64,000 nt of DNA, taken from positions 1 through 64,000 of the forward strand of contig JAKVBV010000012.1 in the NCBI GenBank assembly GCA_022446965.1, in the 5' to 3' direction. Origin of the DNA: Phycisphaerales bacterium. GTDB taxonomy: Bacteria; Planctomycetota; Phycisphaerae; Phycisphaerales; SM1A02. A program made the translations under genes and the position numbers. Shown here in pieces: positions 24,374-32,136 of this stretch. Position 1 is the stretch's first letter. Each line of letters starts with the position of its first letter. The notes below the pieces were generated by a model, which saw only the letters and a program-made list of their open reading frames with translations, ran no database searches and had not been told where the DNA came from.

Positions 24374-25396
24374 TCAGGCTGCCGGAGGCGTGGTCGTGCC
24401 GCCCTTGGCGATGGCGTTGCGCACCCACCTGCCTTGTTCATACGAGAATCGACGCAGGTCCAGACGATGTGCATTGCACGGACCGTTGCCACGAATCACG
24501 CGGAAGAACTCGTTCCAGTCGGGATCCGTGAATCCCCAATTGCCGGTGTCGGTGTCGAGCACGCACTGCTCGTCTTCGCGAACGCTTGTGACAAAGCCGC
24601 GGTCGTCCTTCTCGCACACGTTGATCGTGAAGCCGAGGTCCTTGGCCGCGGGCGCGAATCGATTGACGAAGCGCTGTCGCAGCGAATCATTGCGTTCGAT
24701 CTTCATTCGCCATCGCATGGCGGGCCGCTGTTCTGCATCGGGCTTGTCGTGTGGACCAAAGAACATCAGCGAGACCGACCACCATCGGTCGAAGGCCTCT
24801 TGTGTCATCTTCTTCTGCTTTCTGGTTCCGCTCATGAGCGTGAGCACCATGTCTTCGCCGCTCTTGAAGTGGAAGGCCTCTTCCATGTTGATGCGGTTCA
24901 TGGTGCGTACGTAGGGGCCGTAGGCGCCGTCGGCGAGCGTCTTCTGGTTCATGATCGCCGCGCCATCGATGAGCCACTGGATCATGGCGATGTCGCCCCA
25001 TGTGGGCGCGGGGTAGTTGAAGCAGTTGTGGTACTTGGTCTTGCCCGTGATCAGGTCGCGAAGCATGTCATCGCGGCTCTTGCCCAGTTCCTGAGATACC
25101 CGGTAGAGCATCTGGCCGTGGCCCACTTCGTCCTGCACCTTGGCGGTGAGCGCAAGCTTGCGACGCAGGCTGGGGGCACGAGTGATCCACTCACCCTCCG
25201 GCAGGGCGCCAATGATTTCGCTGTTGGCATGGTGTTCGGCCATGCCCAACATGCCCATGCGATAGGCCTCGGGCATCCAGTCGCCGGGTTCAATGTGCAC
25301 GCCATCGGTGATGCGCTGTTCAAACTCAGCGAGCTTGTCGGGATCTTCGCCTTCGCATGGACACAAAGGCTGAACTGGGTTGGCGGCACCACTCAC
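24374..25396 (-). CDS. paaA: phenylacetyl-CoA epoxidase catalytic subunit PaaA
   Basis: 340 residues. The di-iron carboxylate ligands typical of PaaA are in VQDEVGHGQMLYR and NMEEAFHFKSGEDM, and the CoA-ester pocket region (WLIDGAAIMNQKTLADGAYG) is well conserved. It inserts oxygen into the ring of phenylacetyl-CoA to give the 1,2-epoxide. The start is GTG at 25396 with AGGAG seven bases upstream; the frame remains open to 25591 but only overlaps paaJ. The partner reductase PaaE is not in this window. Confidence 0.92.
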   Translation of the reverse strand: MSGAANPVQPLCPCEGEDPDKLAEFEQRITDGVHIEPGDWMPEAYRMGMLGMAEHHANSEIIGALPEGEWITRAPSLRRKLALTAKVQDEVGHGQMLYRVSQELGKSRDDMLRDLITGKTKYHNCFNYPAPTWGDIAMIQWLIDGAAIMNQKTLADGAYGPYVRTMNRINMEEAFHFKSGEDMVLTLMSGTRKQKKMTQEAFDRWWSVSLMFFGPHDKPDAEQRPAMRWRMKIERNDSLRQRFVNRFAPAAKDLGFTINVCEKDDRGFVTSVREDEQCVLDTDTGNWGFTDPDWNEFFRVIRGNGPCNAHRLDLRRFSYEQGRWVRNAIAKGGTTTPPAA

Positions 25397-25424
25397 GGTG
25401 AATCTCCTGCGGGCATCCGATGGA

Positions 25425-26654
25425 TCAGGATGCGGCCGGGTTCTCGAAGACGGCGGCCAGTCCCTGGCCGACACCAACGCACAGTGTAGCCACGCCTCGG
25501 CGTGCTCCACGACGACGAAGTTCATGAACAAGAGTCGTGGCCAGCCGCGCACCGGATGCACCCAGCGGGTGTCCGATTGCGATGGCGCCACCGTTGACGT
25601 TCACCTTGGCCAGATCGAGCGCCAGCCCTTCGACACACGCGATCGATTGCGCCGCGAAGGCTTCGTTGAGTTCGAACAGGTCGATGTCGTCGGTTGTGAG
25701 GTCGGCCTTCTCAAGCGCCTTCTTCGTGGCGGGCACGGGACCGAGGCCCATCATCGCCGGATCGACACCCGCCGACGCGCTGCTGGTCACCAGCGCCAGG
25801 ATCTCGCGGCCTTCGGCGCGAGCACGCGATGCTTCCATCAGCACGAGGGCGGCGGCGCCGTCGTTCACGCCACTGGAATTGCCGGCAGTCACCGAGGCGT
25901 CGTCATCCTTGGCGAACGCAGGACGTAGCTTGGCAAGCGCTTCGATGGTCGTGCCCGGGCGTGGATGTTCATCGGTATCGACCATCACTGGGTCGCCCTT
26001 GCGTTGTGGCACCTCCACAGAGATCAACTCGTCGGCGAAGTGGCCCATTTCATTGGCCAGCGCCCATCGCTGTTGGCTCAACACGGCGAAGCGATCCTGT
26101 GCTTCGCGGGTGATGTTGAAGGCGCGAGCCACATTCTCTGCGGTCTCGCCCATCCCGTAGGGGTGGTGCAAGGCAGAGAGGGCAGGATTGGTGAAGCGCC
26201 AACCGATCGTCGTGTCGTGTACATCAACGGCGCGGCTGAAGGCGGTGGCGCCCTTGGCCATCACAAATGGCGCACGGCTCATGCTTTCGACGCCGCCGGC
26301 TACGTAGATATCGCCAGCGCCAGATTCGATCAAACGTGCCGAAAGGATTACTGCCTCAAGTCCAGATGCGCATAGGCGATTTACCGTGCAACCCGGCACA
26401 GTGACGGGAAGTCCTGCCATAAGGGATGCCATGCGGGCGACATTGCGATTGTCTTCCCCAGCTTGATTGGCCGCGCCAAAGTAGACATCATCAATGCAGT
26501 TGACATCAATCCCGGCTTGACTCACGGCGGCCTTAATGGCGAGAGCAGCCAAGTCGTCTGGGCGAATGCTGCTCAGGCTTCCGCCATAACGGCCAAAGGG
26601 AGTACGAATTGCGGCAACGATCGCGGCCTGACGTGGGGGTGGCAAGTGGGTCAT
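25425..26654 (-). CDS. paaJ: 3-oxoadipyl-CoA/acetyl-CoA thiolase (PaaJ-like)
   Basis: 409 residues. The acylated Cys is Cys95 in VNRLCASGLEA; the C-terminal His and Cys are in NGGAIAIGHPLGASGAR and LCVGVGQG. In phenylacetate degradation this enzyme cleaves 3-oxoadipyl-CoA and an earlier 3-oxo intermediate to acetyl-CoA and succinyl-CoA. It heads the paaJ-A-B-C-D operon; TACAAT lies 9 bases before its ATG. From about 26330 to the start (residues 1 to about 108) base composition drops toward 55% GC by eye, unlike the GC-rich remainder of the gene. Confidence 0.88.
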   Translation of the reverse strand: MTHLPPPRQAAIVAAIRTPFGRYGGSLSSIRPDDLAALAIKAAVSQAGIDVNCIDDVYFGAANQAGEDNRNVARMASLMAGLPVTVPGCTVNRLCASGLEAVILSARLIESGAGDIYVAGGVESMSRAPFVMAKGATAFSRAVDVHDTTIGWRFTNPALSALHHPYGMGETAENVARAFNITREAQDRFAVLSQQRWALANEMGHFADELISVEVPQRKGDPVMVDTDEHPRPGTTIEALAKLRPAFAKDDDASVTAGNSSGVNDGAAALVLMEASRARAEGREILALVTSSASAGVDPAMMGLGPVPATKKALEKADLTTDDIDLFELNEAFAAQSIACVEGLALDLAKVNVNGGAIAIGHPLGASGARLATTLVHELRRRGARRGVATLCVGVGQGLAAVFENPAAS

Positions 26655-26663
26655 GAGACCCTA

Positions 26664-26669
26664 ATTGTA
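26664..26669 (-). promoter_or_regulatory. TANNNT box before paaJ
   Basis: TACAAT on the minus strand exactly 9 bases before the paaJ ATG, as for E1alpha. This would give both catabolic operons near-leaderless messages. Confidence 0.45.
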
Positions 26670-26689
26670 CGTTGCTAAGGTTGGCTTAC

Positions 26690-26702
26690 ACCCTTTAAGG
26701 GT
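26690..26702. promoter_or_regulatory. palindrome upstream of paaJ, possible operator
   Basis: ACCCTTTAAGGGT is a perfect 6-base inverted repeat around a central T, located about 20 bases upstream of the paaJ -10 candidate, the right place for a regulator. No paa regulator gene is in the window. Confidence 0.3.
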
Positions 26703-26851
26703 CCCATGGGGCTTCACGGAATGGCCCTCAGGGGCTCCAATCGTCGCTCAACCGGTTCATTGGGTCAAAAAACACGATTCTTGCGTATCTAACTTGGTCT
26801 TTCAGACGTGCATGCCGGTGGATTTGGGCTAGATTGAGGCACGAGTCAAAC

Positions 26852-26889
26852 CCCCATCTGGGGCGGGAAGTTCTGATCAGAATCAGGAG
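26852..26889 (+). promoter_or_regulatory. leader of the secreted dockerin gene
   Basis: Contains a CCCC/GGGG hairpin (26852-26863), then the 12-base palindrome TTCTGATCAGAA (26871-26882), then the strong Shine-Dalgarno AGGAGGAG. A TAGATT further upstream (26830) may be the -10. Structured leaders seem common before the exported-protein genes here. Confidence 0.4.
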
Positions 26890-26901
26890 GAGTTTCGCAA
26901 A

Positions 26902-28287
26902 ATGGCGAACATGAGTATTCGCAAGGCTTTGAGTGCCGCCGCAGTTTCAGCGGGCACAGCAGCCTTTATTACAAGCCCGCTAACTGCAGGTGGTGGCCCC
27001 TGCGACGATAATCCGGGTTTTGATGTGACCACAGTTTTCGTTGGCGAAGATGGTTACGGCGGCGGTGGCACCGATATGGAGTACTACGGTACTTCCAACG
27101 GAGTCCGTGGTTTCGCTGTTGGCACGACCTCATGTAATCGTGGCAATGTGGTCGCGCCTTGGTACGGGGGAACCAACAACGTTCCGGTTATTCAGCAAAG
27201 TGCTTACCGCGTTCACGAAGGTCGCTTTGAGCAGATTGGGATGAGTTGGCTTAAGCACAGTTTTTGTGCGGTCAGTGAACCAGGCTGTGACACTTGGACA
27301 GGTGGCGGCTGCAACAGTACAGGTTGTAATACCTTAGGTATTGGTTGTGCCGACACCTACTGGGCAGGCTTGAATGCAGATGCAAACGCTCCTCGTAGCG
27401 AAATCAATGCCTACACCGGTGAATATGACTACCCATTCAACATTAGTCCTTCAGGGCCGAGTGGAGTACGTGGCAAGTTGCAAATGGTTGATGCCGACAC
27501 TCAGATTGAAGGCGCTGACTATTACATGGAAGCCTCTTACGTTGAGCCTAATGAGCACACACAGTGCGATGGACGCCGTCACTTGAACAACGCCTCGCAT
27601 TCAAAGGCGTTCTTCAACAGCCCGACAGACTTGCGTCGTGACCAATCTTGGGGGCCGACGGCACATATGGTTCCAGCGATCTTCAGCTGGGCAGATTATG
27701 GCGCAACCGTTGAGCAGCATGACACGCTTGAGGCCGACGGCGGCCCTGCTCGTGTGAATACTGGTTACATGGTTACGGATAATGGCAATGGCACTTGGCA
27801 TTACGAGTATGTCATTCATAACCAGAACTCCCATCGCAGCATTGAAAGCTTGTCTATTCCTGTGCCGAGTGGGACAACTTTGACAAATGTTGGCTTCCAT
27901 GACGTCCATTACCACAGTGGCGAAGAAAACGTCATCTATGGAACAGATTGGTCATTTGAGAACGTCGGCGGTTATGCCACTTGGACAGCAGTCGACGAAG
28001 GTTCAGCCACAAATGCTATTCGTTGGTCAACTAGCTACACCTTCCGGTTTGACGCTGATGCGCCGCCAACTGAGAGCGTTATCTCAATGGGCTACTGGCG
28101 TGCCGGCCCGGGGAGTGCTTTGGTCTTTGTCGGCGAAACACCTGATTCAGCAGGTTGCCCGGGCGACCTCAACGGTGACAACGTGGTCAATGTTGATGAC
28201 GTTCTCGTGGCCATCTCCGGCTTCGGCGATGAGTACAACGTCGAGGACATCCTCGAAGTCCTGGCCTACTTCGGCGAGGGCTGCTGA
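26902..28287 (+). CDS. secreted protein with C-terminal dockerin-like repeats
   Basis: 461 residues. A signal peptide (about 1-30, MSIRKALSAAAVSAGTAAFI) precedes a body of about 390 residues rich in Gly, Asn, Tyr and Cys, with beta-sandwich character (WHYEYVIHNQNSHRSIESLS). The C-terminus has CPGDLNGDNVVNVDDVLVAI and a weaker second unit ending AYFGEGC, the dockerin-like module of Phycisphaerae exported proteins. Function unknown. The body is near 50% GC by eye whereas the last 140 bases encoding the dockerin return to the local high GC, so the gene looks mosaic. Strong ribosome binding site and a strong terminator indicate an expressed single gene. Confidence 0.85.
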   Translation: MANMSIRKALSAAAVSAGTAAFITSPLTAGGGPCDDNPGFDVTTVFVGEDGYGGGGTDMEYYGTSNGVRGFAVGTTSCNRGNVVAPWYGGTNNVPVIQQSAYRVHEGRFEQIGMSWLKHSFCAVSEPGCDTWTGGGCNSTGCNTLGIGCADTYWAGLNADANAPRSEINAYTGEYDYPFNISPSGPSGVRGKLQMVDADTQIEGADYYMEASYVEPNEHTQCDGRRHLNNASHSKAFFNSPTDLRRDQSWGPTAHMVPAIFSWADYGATVEQHDTLEADGGPARVNTGYMVTDNGNGTWHYEYVIHNQNSHRSIESLSIPVPSGTTLTNVGFHDVHYHSGEENVIYGTDWSFENVGGYATWTAVDEGSATNAIRWSTSYTFRFDADAPPTESVISMGYWRAGPGSALVFVGETPDSAGCPGDLNGDNVVNVDDVLVAISGFGDEYNVEDILEVLAYFGEGC

Positions 28288-28317
28288 TCACGCCGTTTCA
28301 GTTTGATTGAATCGATG

Positions 28318-28353
28318 CGGGCCGGAGCATGTGCTCCGGCCCGTGTCGTTTTT
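28318..28353 (+). terminator. intrinsic terminator
   Basis: Perfect 11-bp stem CGGGCCGGAGC/GCTCCGGCCCG (28318-28328, 28333-28343), loop ATGT, followed by GTGTCGTTTTT. Ends the dockerin gene and separates it from the convergent paaH. Confidence 0.92.
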
Positions 28354-28368
28354 CACGCGTGATGTCAC

Positions 28369-29565
28369 TCAGGGCCGCGTGAATCGACCAGCACTGACGT
28401 CGGCGGATAGTGCATCGAATGCCGCGTCGACAACGCCGCCGTCGAAGCTGGACATCCACTCGAACGGGCCCTTGGGGTAGTTCACGCCGAACGTCATCGC
28501 GGTGTCGATGGCGTTGGCATCGGCCACACCGTCGTGCCTCGCCCACAATGCTTCGTTGAACAGGCCACACAGCACCCGCATCAGCGCCACCTGTACGGGG
28601 GCAGGGCACGTCGCCGCCTGTGATGACACGCCTGCAGCGAAGGCGGCTGCGGCCTCGGTGAGGCCGCTGGTCAAACAGGGGGCATCACTCATCCCTCGAA
28701 GCACCGCGACGGGTGCATCGCCGGTGTGGTCGTACACGCCGCAGCCGGTCTTGCGGCCCAGGTCGCCTGCGGACACGAGTGCTTCCTGGGCGTGTACCGG
28801 GCACAGTCGCTGTGGCTTGTCCCACGAGGTCCACACGCTGCGCGTGGTGGCGGTGTTGACGTCGTGACCGATGAGGTCGGTCAGTTCGAACGGGCCCATG
28901 CGGAAGTTCGCAGCATCACGCATGGCTGCATCGAGCAGATCGGGCGTGCACAGGCCGTCTTCCAGACAGCGGAACGCCTCGAGGTAGTAGGGGCGTGCCA
29001 CGCGATTGACGATGAAGCCGGGCGTGTCGGCGCAGTGGGCAACTGTCTTGCCCCATTTGGTGGCGATGTCAGCCACACGATCGATGACGGCCCGGTCGCA
29101 GTGTTCGGTGGCGACCACTTCGACCAATTTCATCACAGGCGCCGGGTTGAAGAAGTGCATGCCGCAGGTGCGGTCAGCTCGATCAAGGCGAACGCCCAGT
29201 TCAGTCACGCTCAGCGACGACGTGTTCGAGGCGATGATGGCGTCAGCTGGCAAATGCTCGAGCAGTGCCGACAGGGCTGCCACCTTCATATCGATGTCTT
29301 CAACGATGGCTTCGATCAACAGCGCGCAGTCTGAGAGCGAGTCGGGGGATCCAGCGGATATCCGTCCGACGATGGCGTCGGCGTCGTCCTGGGTCATGCG
29401 GCCACGCTCAATGCGTTTGGCGAATCGACCAGCGATGCCGTCGATGCCGGCCTGCGCCGCGGTCTGATCAACATCAAGCAGCACGACAGACCACCCTGCG
29501 GCCGCGGCGACCTGAGCGATGCCGGCGCCCATGGCGCCCGCGCCGAGAATGCCTGCGGTTGGCAT
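28369..29565 (-). CDS. paaH: 3-hydroxyacyl-CoA dehydrogenase PaaH-like
   Basis: 398 residues. The NAD site GILGAGAMGAGIAQVAAAAG lies at 4-23, the catalytic His region is MHFFNPAPVMKLVEVV, and the C-terminal 3HCDH domain (GFIVNRVARPYYLEA, DLIGHDVN) is followed by a shorter second C-terminal unit (NYPKGPFEWM). In the pathway it oxidises 3-hydroxyadipyl-CoA to 3-oxoadipyl-CoA with NAD. The ATG at 29565 follows the paaG stop directly; a GTG at 29574 is an alternative. Confidence 0.88.
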   Translation of the reverse strand: MPTAGILGAGAMGAGIAQVAAAAGWSVVLLDVDQTAAQAGIDGIAGRFAKRIERGRMTQDDADAIVGRISAGSPDSLSDCALLIEAIVEDIDMKVAALSALLEHLPADAIIASNTSSLSVTELGVRLDRADRTCGMHFFNPAPVMKLVEVVATEHCDRAVIDRVADIATKWGKTVAHCADTPGFIVNRVARPYYLEAFRCLEDGLCTPDLLDAAMRDAANFRMGPFELTDLIGHDVNTATTRSVWTSWDKPQRLCPVHAQEALVSAGDLGRKTGCGVYDHTGDAPVAVLRGMSDAPCLTSGLTEAAAAFAAGVSSQAATCPAPVQVALMRVLCGLFNEALWARHDGVADANAIDTAMTFGVNYPKGPFEWMSSFDGGVVDAAFDALSADVSAGRFTRP

Positions 29566-29567
29566 GG

Positions 29568-30356
29568 TCAGCACCCCTTGAATTCGGGCGTGCGCTTCTG
29601 CAGAAACGCGGTGACACCCTCGAAGTGATCCTGCGTGAGTCCAGCGGTTTCCTGGGCGAAGGCCTCGGCGTCCAGCTGTTCAGCAAGCGGTGTTTCCATC
29701 GACTGATTCAGCAGACGCTTGGTCATCGCCAGTGCCTTGGCTGGCAGCGCCGCGAGACGAGCCGCGACCTTGGCCGTGGCGGCCGGCAACTCGTCTGCCG
29801 GAACAACCTGACTCACCAGACCGATCTGCAAGGCTTCTTCTGCACCAACTGGCCGACCCGTCAGGCACATGTCCATGGCCCGTCCAAGGCCCACGAGGCG
29901 GGGTAGCGTCCAGGTGCTGGCCGAATCCGGCACGAGGCCGACATTCACGAACACTTCGATGAACTTGGCATGCTCCGACGCAATGCGAATGTCACAGGCC
30001 AGTGCCAACGAGCATCCTGCGCCGGCTGCGACGCCGTTGACGGCCGCGATCACCGGCTTGTCCATGTTGCGGATGCGCTTCACCCACGGGTCGTACCGCT
30101 TCTTGAGATCAGCGCCCAGATGGGGTTCGTGCCCCGGCACGTACTTGGCCTTGAGGTCATCAAGGTCCTGGCCGCTGCTGAATGCGCGTCCGGCACCGGT
30201 GATGACGATCACGTTCACTTCCGGGTCTTTCTCCACCTGCTTGATGGTGTCAATGAACTCGGGACTGAATGCGTGGTTGAACGCATTGAGCACGTCGGGG
30301 CGATTGATGGTGATCGTGGCGATGCGATCGGCGATGTCGAGTGTGAGCGTTTCCAT
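29568..30356 (-). CDS. paaG: enoyl-CoA isomerase PaaG-like
   Basis: 262 residues of the crotonase fold: oxyanion-hole segments GRAFSSGQDLDDL and NGVAAGAGCSLALACD, and the segment GLVPDSASTWTLPRLVG, which parallels GLIPDSGGTW in E. coli PaaG and carries the isomerase-type Asp rather than the hydratase Glu pair. It would convert the 1,2-epoxyphenylacetyl-CoA to the oxepin-CoA. Both this and paaF end in the same FKGC tail, pointing to common descent. Six bases separate it from paaF. Confidence 0.88.
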   Translation of the reverse strand: METLTLDIADRIATITINRPDVLNAFNHAFSPEFIDTIKQVEKDPEVNVIVITGAGRAFSSGQDLDDLKAKYVPGHEPHLGADLKKRYDPWVKRIRNMDKPVIAAVNGVAAGAGCSLALACDIRIASEHAKFIEVFVNVGLVPDSASTWTLPRLVGLGRAMDMCLTGRPVGAEEALQIGLVSQVVPADELPAATAKVAARLAALPAKALAMTKRLLNQSMETPLAEQLDAEAFAQETAGLTQDHFEGVTAFLQKRTPEFKGC

Positions 30357-30362
30357 GTCGTC

Positions 30363-31139
30363 TCAGCAGCCCTTGAAGTTGGGGCGTCGCTTCTCCATGA
30401 AGGCGGCCATGCCTTCCTTCTGATCCTCTGTGTCGAACAGGTCCATGAACAGCCTTCGTTCTTCAACCAGGCCGCCGCTGAGGTGATCTTCTTCCGCATT
30501 GAGCACCGACGCCTTGGCTGCTCGCAGCGCCACAGGAGGCATGGTGGCCAGCTTGCGGGCCACGGCCAGTGCTTCGGTGTACCAGTGCTCGCGAGGGACG
30601 ACACGACTGACAAGGCCGTGCTGCATGGCTTCCGCGGCGGACAGGAATCGTCCACCAAGCACCACGTCCATCGCGATCGCCTTGCCCACGGCACGTGTGA
30701 GTCTTTGCGTGCCACCGGCACCAGGCATCACGCCGATGTTGATCTCTGGTTGGCCGATCTTTGCCGTATCGCTGCAGACGATGATGTCGCAGTGCATCAT
30801 CAATTCGCAGCCACCGCCAAGGGCGAAGCCGCTGACCGCCGCGACGATGGGCTTGCGCACCGCCTTGATGCGTTCCCATTGCGCGAACTGATCTCGATCA
30901 CGCATGTCCTGGGCAGAGGCGGTGGCCATGTCGCCGATGTCGGCGCCTGCAGCCCAGGCTCGTTCGCCGCCGGCCAACAGCATGACGACGATCGAATCGT
31001 CGGCGTCGTACTGCTCCATCAGGTCGGCGAGGTCCTTCATCAAGTCGAGGTTCAGTGCATTGAGCACCTTGGGACGATTGATGCGGATGATGGCGATGGG
31101 GCCGTCAACTTCCGTCAACAGATGCGGGGCGTCGGTCAT
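30363..31139 (-). CDS. paaF: enoyl-CoA hydratase PaaF-like
   Basis: 258 residues, crotonase fold. GERAWAAGADIGDMA and SGFALGGGCELMMHCDI give the oxyanion hole and the first catalytic Glu region, and PEINIGVMPGAGGTQRLTR the second Glu, so hydratase chemistry is expected (2,3-dehydroadipyl-CoA to 3-hydroxyadipyl-CoA). The ATG at 31139 overlaps the thioesterase stop (ATGA); upstream extension of the frame is Arg/His-rich noise. Confidence 0.88.
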   Translation of the reverse strand: MTDAPHLLTEVDGPIAIIRINRPKVLNALNLDLMKDLADLMEQYDADDSIVVMLLAGGERAWAAGADIGDMATASAQDMRDRDQFAQWERIKAVRKPIVAAVSGFALGGGCELMMHCDIIVCSDTAKIGQPEINIGVMPGAGGTQRLTRAVGKAIAMDVVLGGRFLSAAEAMQHGLVSRVVPREHWYTEALAVARKLATMPPVALRAAKASVLNAEEDHLSGGLVEERRLFMDLFDTEDQKEGMAAFMEKRRPNFKGC

Positions 31140-31552
31140 TGGTCGCTCGATTCGCTGCTTGTCTTGGCGCGACGCATGATGTCGTCGATCACGTCGCGGG
31201 GGAAAATGCGTTGCGTCTGTGTGCCGGTGGCCACCACGGTCTCGCCGGTGCGGGCCTCGATCGCGCACACCAGTGTGGAATCGGAAAGGGCTTCGGCTCG
31301 TGCCTCCACGTGAAGCGTGCATCCCACCGGGGCTGGTGCTACATGGTCGATCGACACCTGACTGCCGATGCCTTCCTCATGCGGTTCTAGATTGGGGGCC
31401 AGCACCGCGCGGGCGGCGGTTTCCATGTGCCGGACCAGATCCCACGTGGAACACACGTCGTGGACGACCGTGCCATTGAAGGCGGGGCGCATGTCGAGCG
31501 TGACATCCACCTCGACCGACGCGGTCGTTCCTATCTGCAGGTCCGGTTTCAT
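31136..31552 (-). CDS. hotdog-fold thioesterase, FlK-like
   Basis: 138 residues. The segment HMETAARAVLAPNLEPHEE with GIGSQVSIDHVAPAPVG matches the pattern of fluoroacetyl-CoA-type (FlK) hotdog thioesterases, with candidate catalytic Thr/Ser, Glu and His in order. It occupies the operon position where other organisms have PaaI, the thioesterase that rescues CoA from stalled intermediates, and probably does the same. It overlaps both neighbours by 4 bases. Confidence 0.75.
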   Translation of the reverse strand: MKPDLQIGTTASVEVDVTLDMRPAFNGTVVHDVCSTWDLVRHMETAARAVLAPNLEPHEEGIGSQVSIDHVAPAPVGCTLHVEARAEALSDSTLVCAIEARTGETVVATGTQTQRIFPRDVIDDIMRRAKTSSESSDQ

Positions 31553-32133
31553 GAGAGGCAGATTCTACCGGTCCACAGCAGGGGGAATGCTGGCATGCCG
31601 TACTGGTCGAGCACATGCCGCAGCCCATCAGCCGTGTCCCGCCAGGCCGATGTGACATTCGCTTCACCTCGGTCTGCACACGACAACGCGATCAAACCGC
31701 CGAGCCCTGTGCCGTACAGGGCGACAGGCCCCTCGATGGTGTCCAGCACGGCGGAGACGTCGTGGACTTCTTCGCGGCCCAATGTGCATCGGCCCGATCC
31801 TGGCCCATGACCACGCAGGGTGGGAATGACGACGGCTCGGGCGGCGGTCACCAGATGCTCGGCATCGCCCAGCAGGTCGATGGGCTGCTGTGCCCAGTCG
31901 TGCAGCAGGACCACCGTCGGGCCGGTGGCGTCATCGCCCTCGATTGTCCAGACCTCCATGTCGGCGCAGGTCCATGCATGCCACTGCAGCCCGGCTTCGC
32001 CGGGATCGGTGGGCAGGCCGTGTGCCAATGCACGTCCCAATGAACCGGACGGCGGGTGGGTGGCGAGATGCACCACCCAGACAGTGCCGATTACGAGCAA
32101 CAGCACCACCGCGATGGCGACAAGCAAGAGCAC
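31549..32133 (-). CDS. membrane-anchored alpha/beta-hydrolase-like protein lacking the nucleophile
   Basis: 194 residues: a membrane helix (2-24), then an alpha/beta-hydrolase-like core with VVLLHDWAQQP (oxyanion loop) and TLRGHGPGSG. The nucleophile elbow, normally GxSxG, reads YGTGLGGLIAL, so the Ser is replaced by Gly, and the distal His region is short. It is thus likely non-catalytic or degraded. It overlaps the thioesterase start by 4 bases and follows fumC by 3 bases, so it belongs to the fumC-hydrolase-thioesterase-paaFGH transcription run. Confidence 0.65.
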   Translation of the reverse strand: MLLLVAIAVVLLLVIGTVWVVHLATHPPSGSLGRALAHGLPTDPGEAGLQWHAWTCADMEVWTIEGDDATGPTVVLLHDWAQQPIDLLGDAEHLVTAARAVVIPTLRGHGPGSGRCTLGREEVHDVSAVLDTIEGPVALYGTGLGGLIALSCADRGEANVTSAWRDTADGLRHVLDQYGMPAFPLLWTGRICLS

Positions 32134-32136
32134 GAA

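Noticed and set aside
23471-25489. 672-codon open frame on the plus strand opposite paaC, paaB and paaA
   Set aside because: It is antisense to three well-identified genes, begins and ends without a gene context and reflects the strong third-position GC bias. No signal or known motif in its translation.
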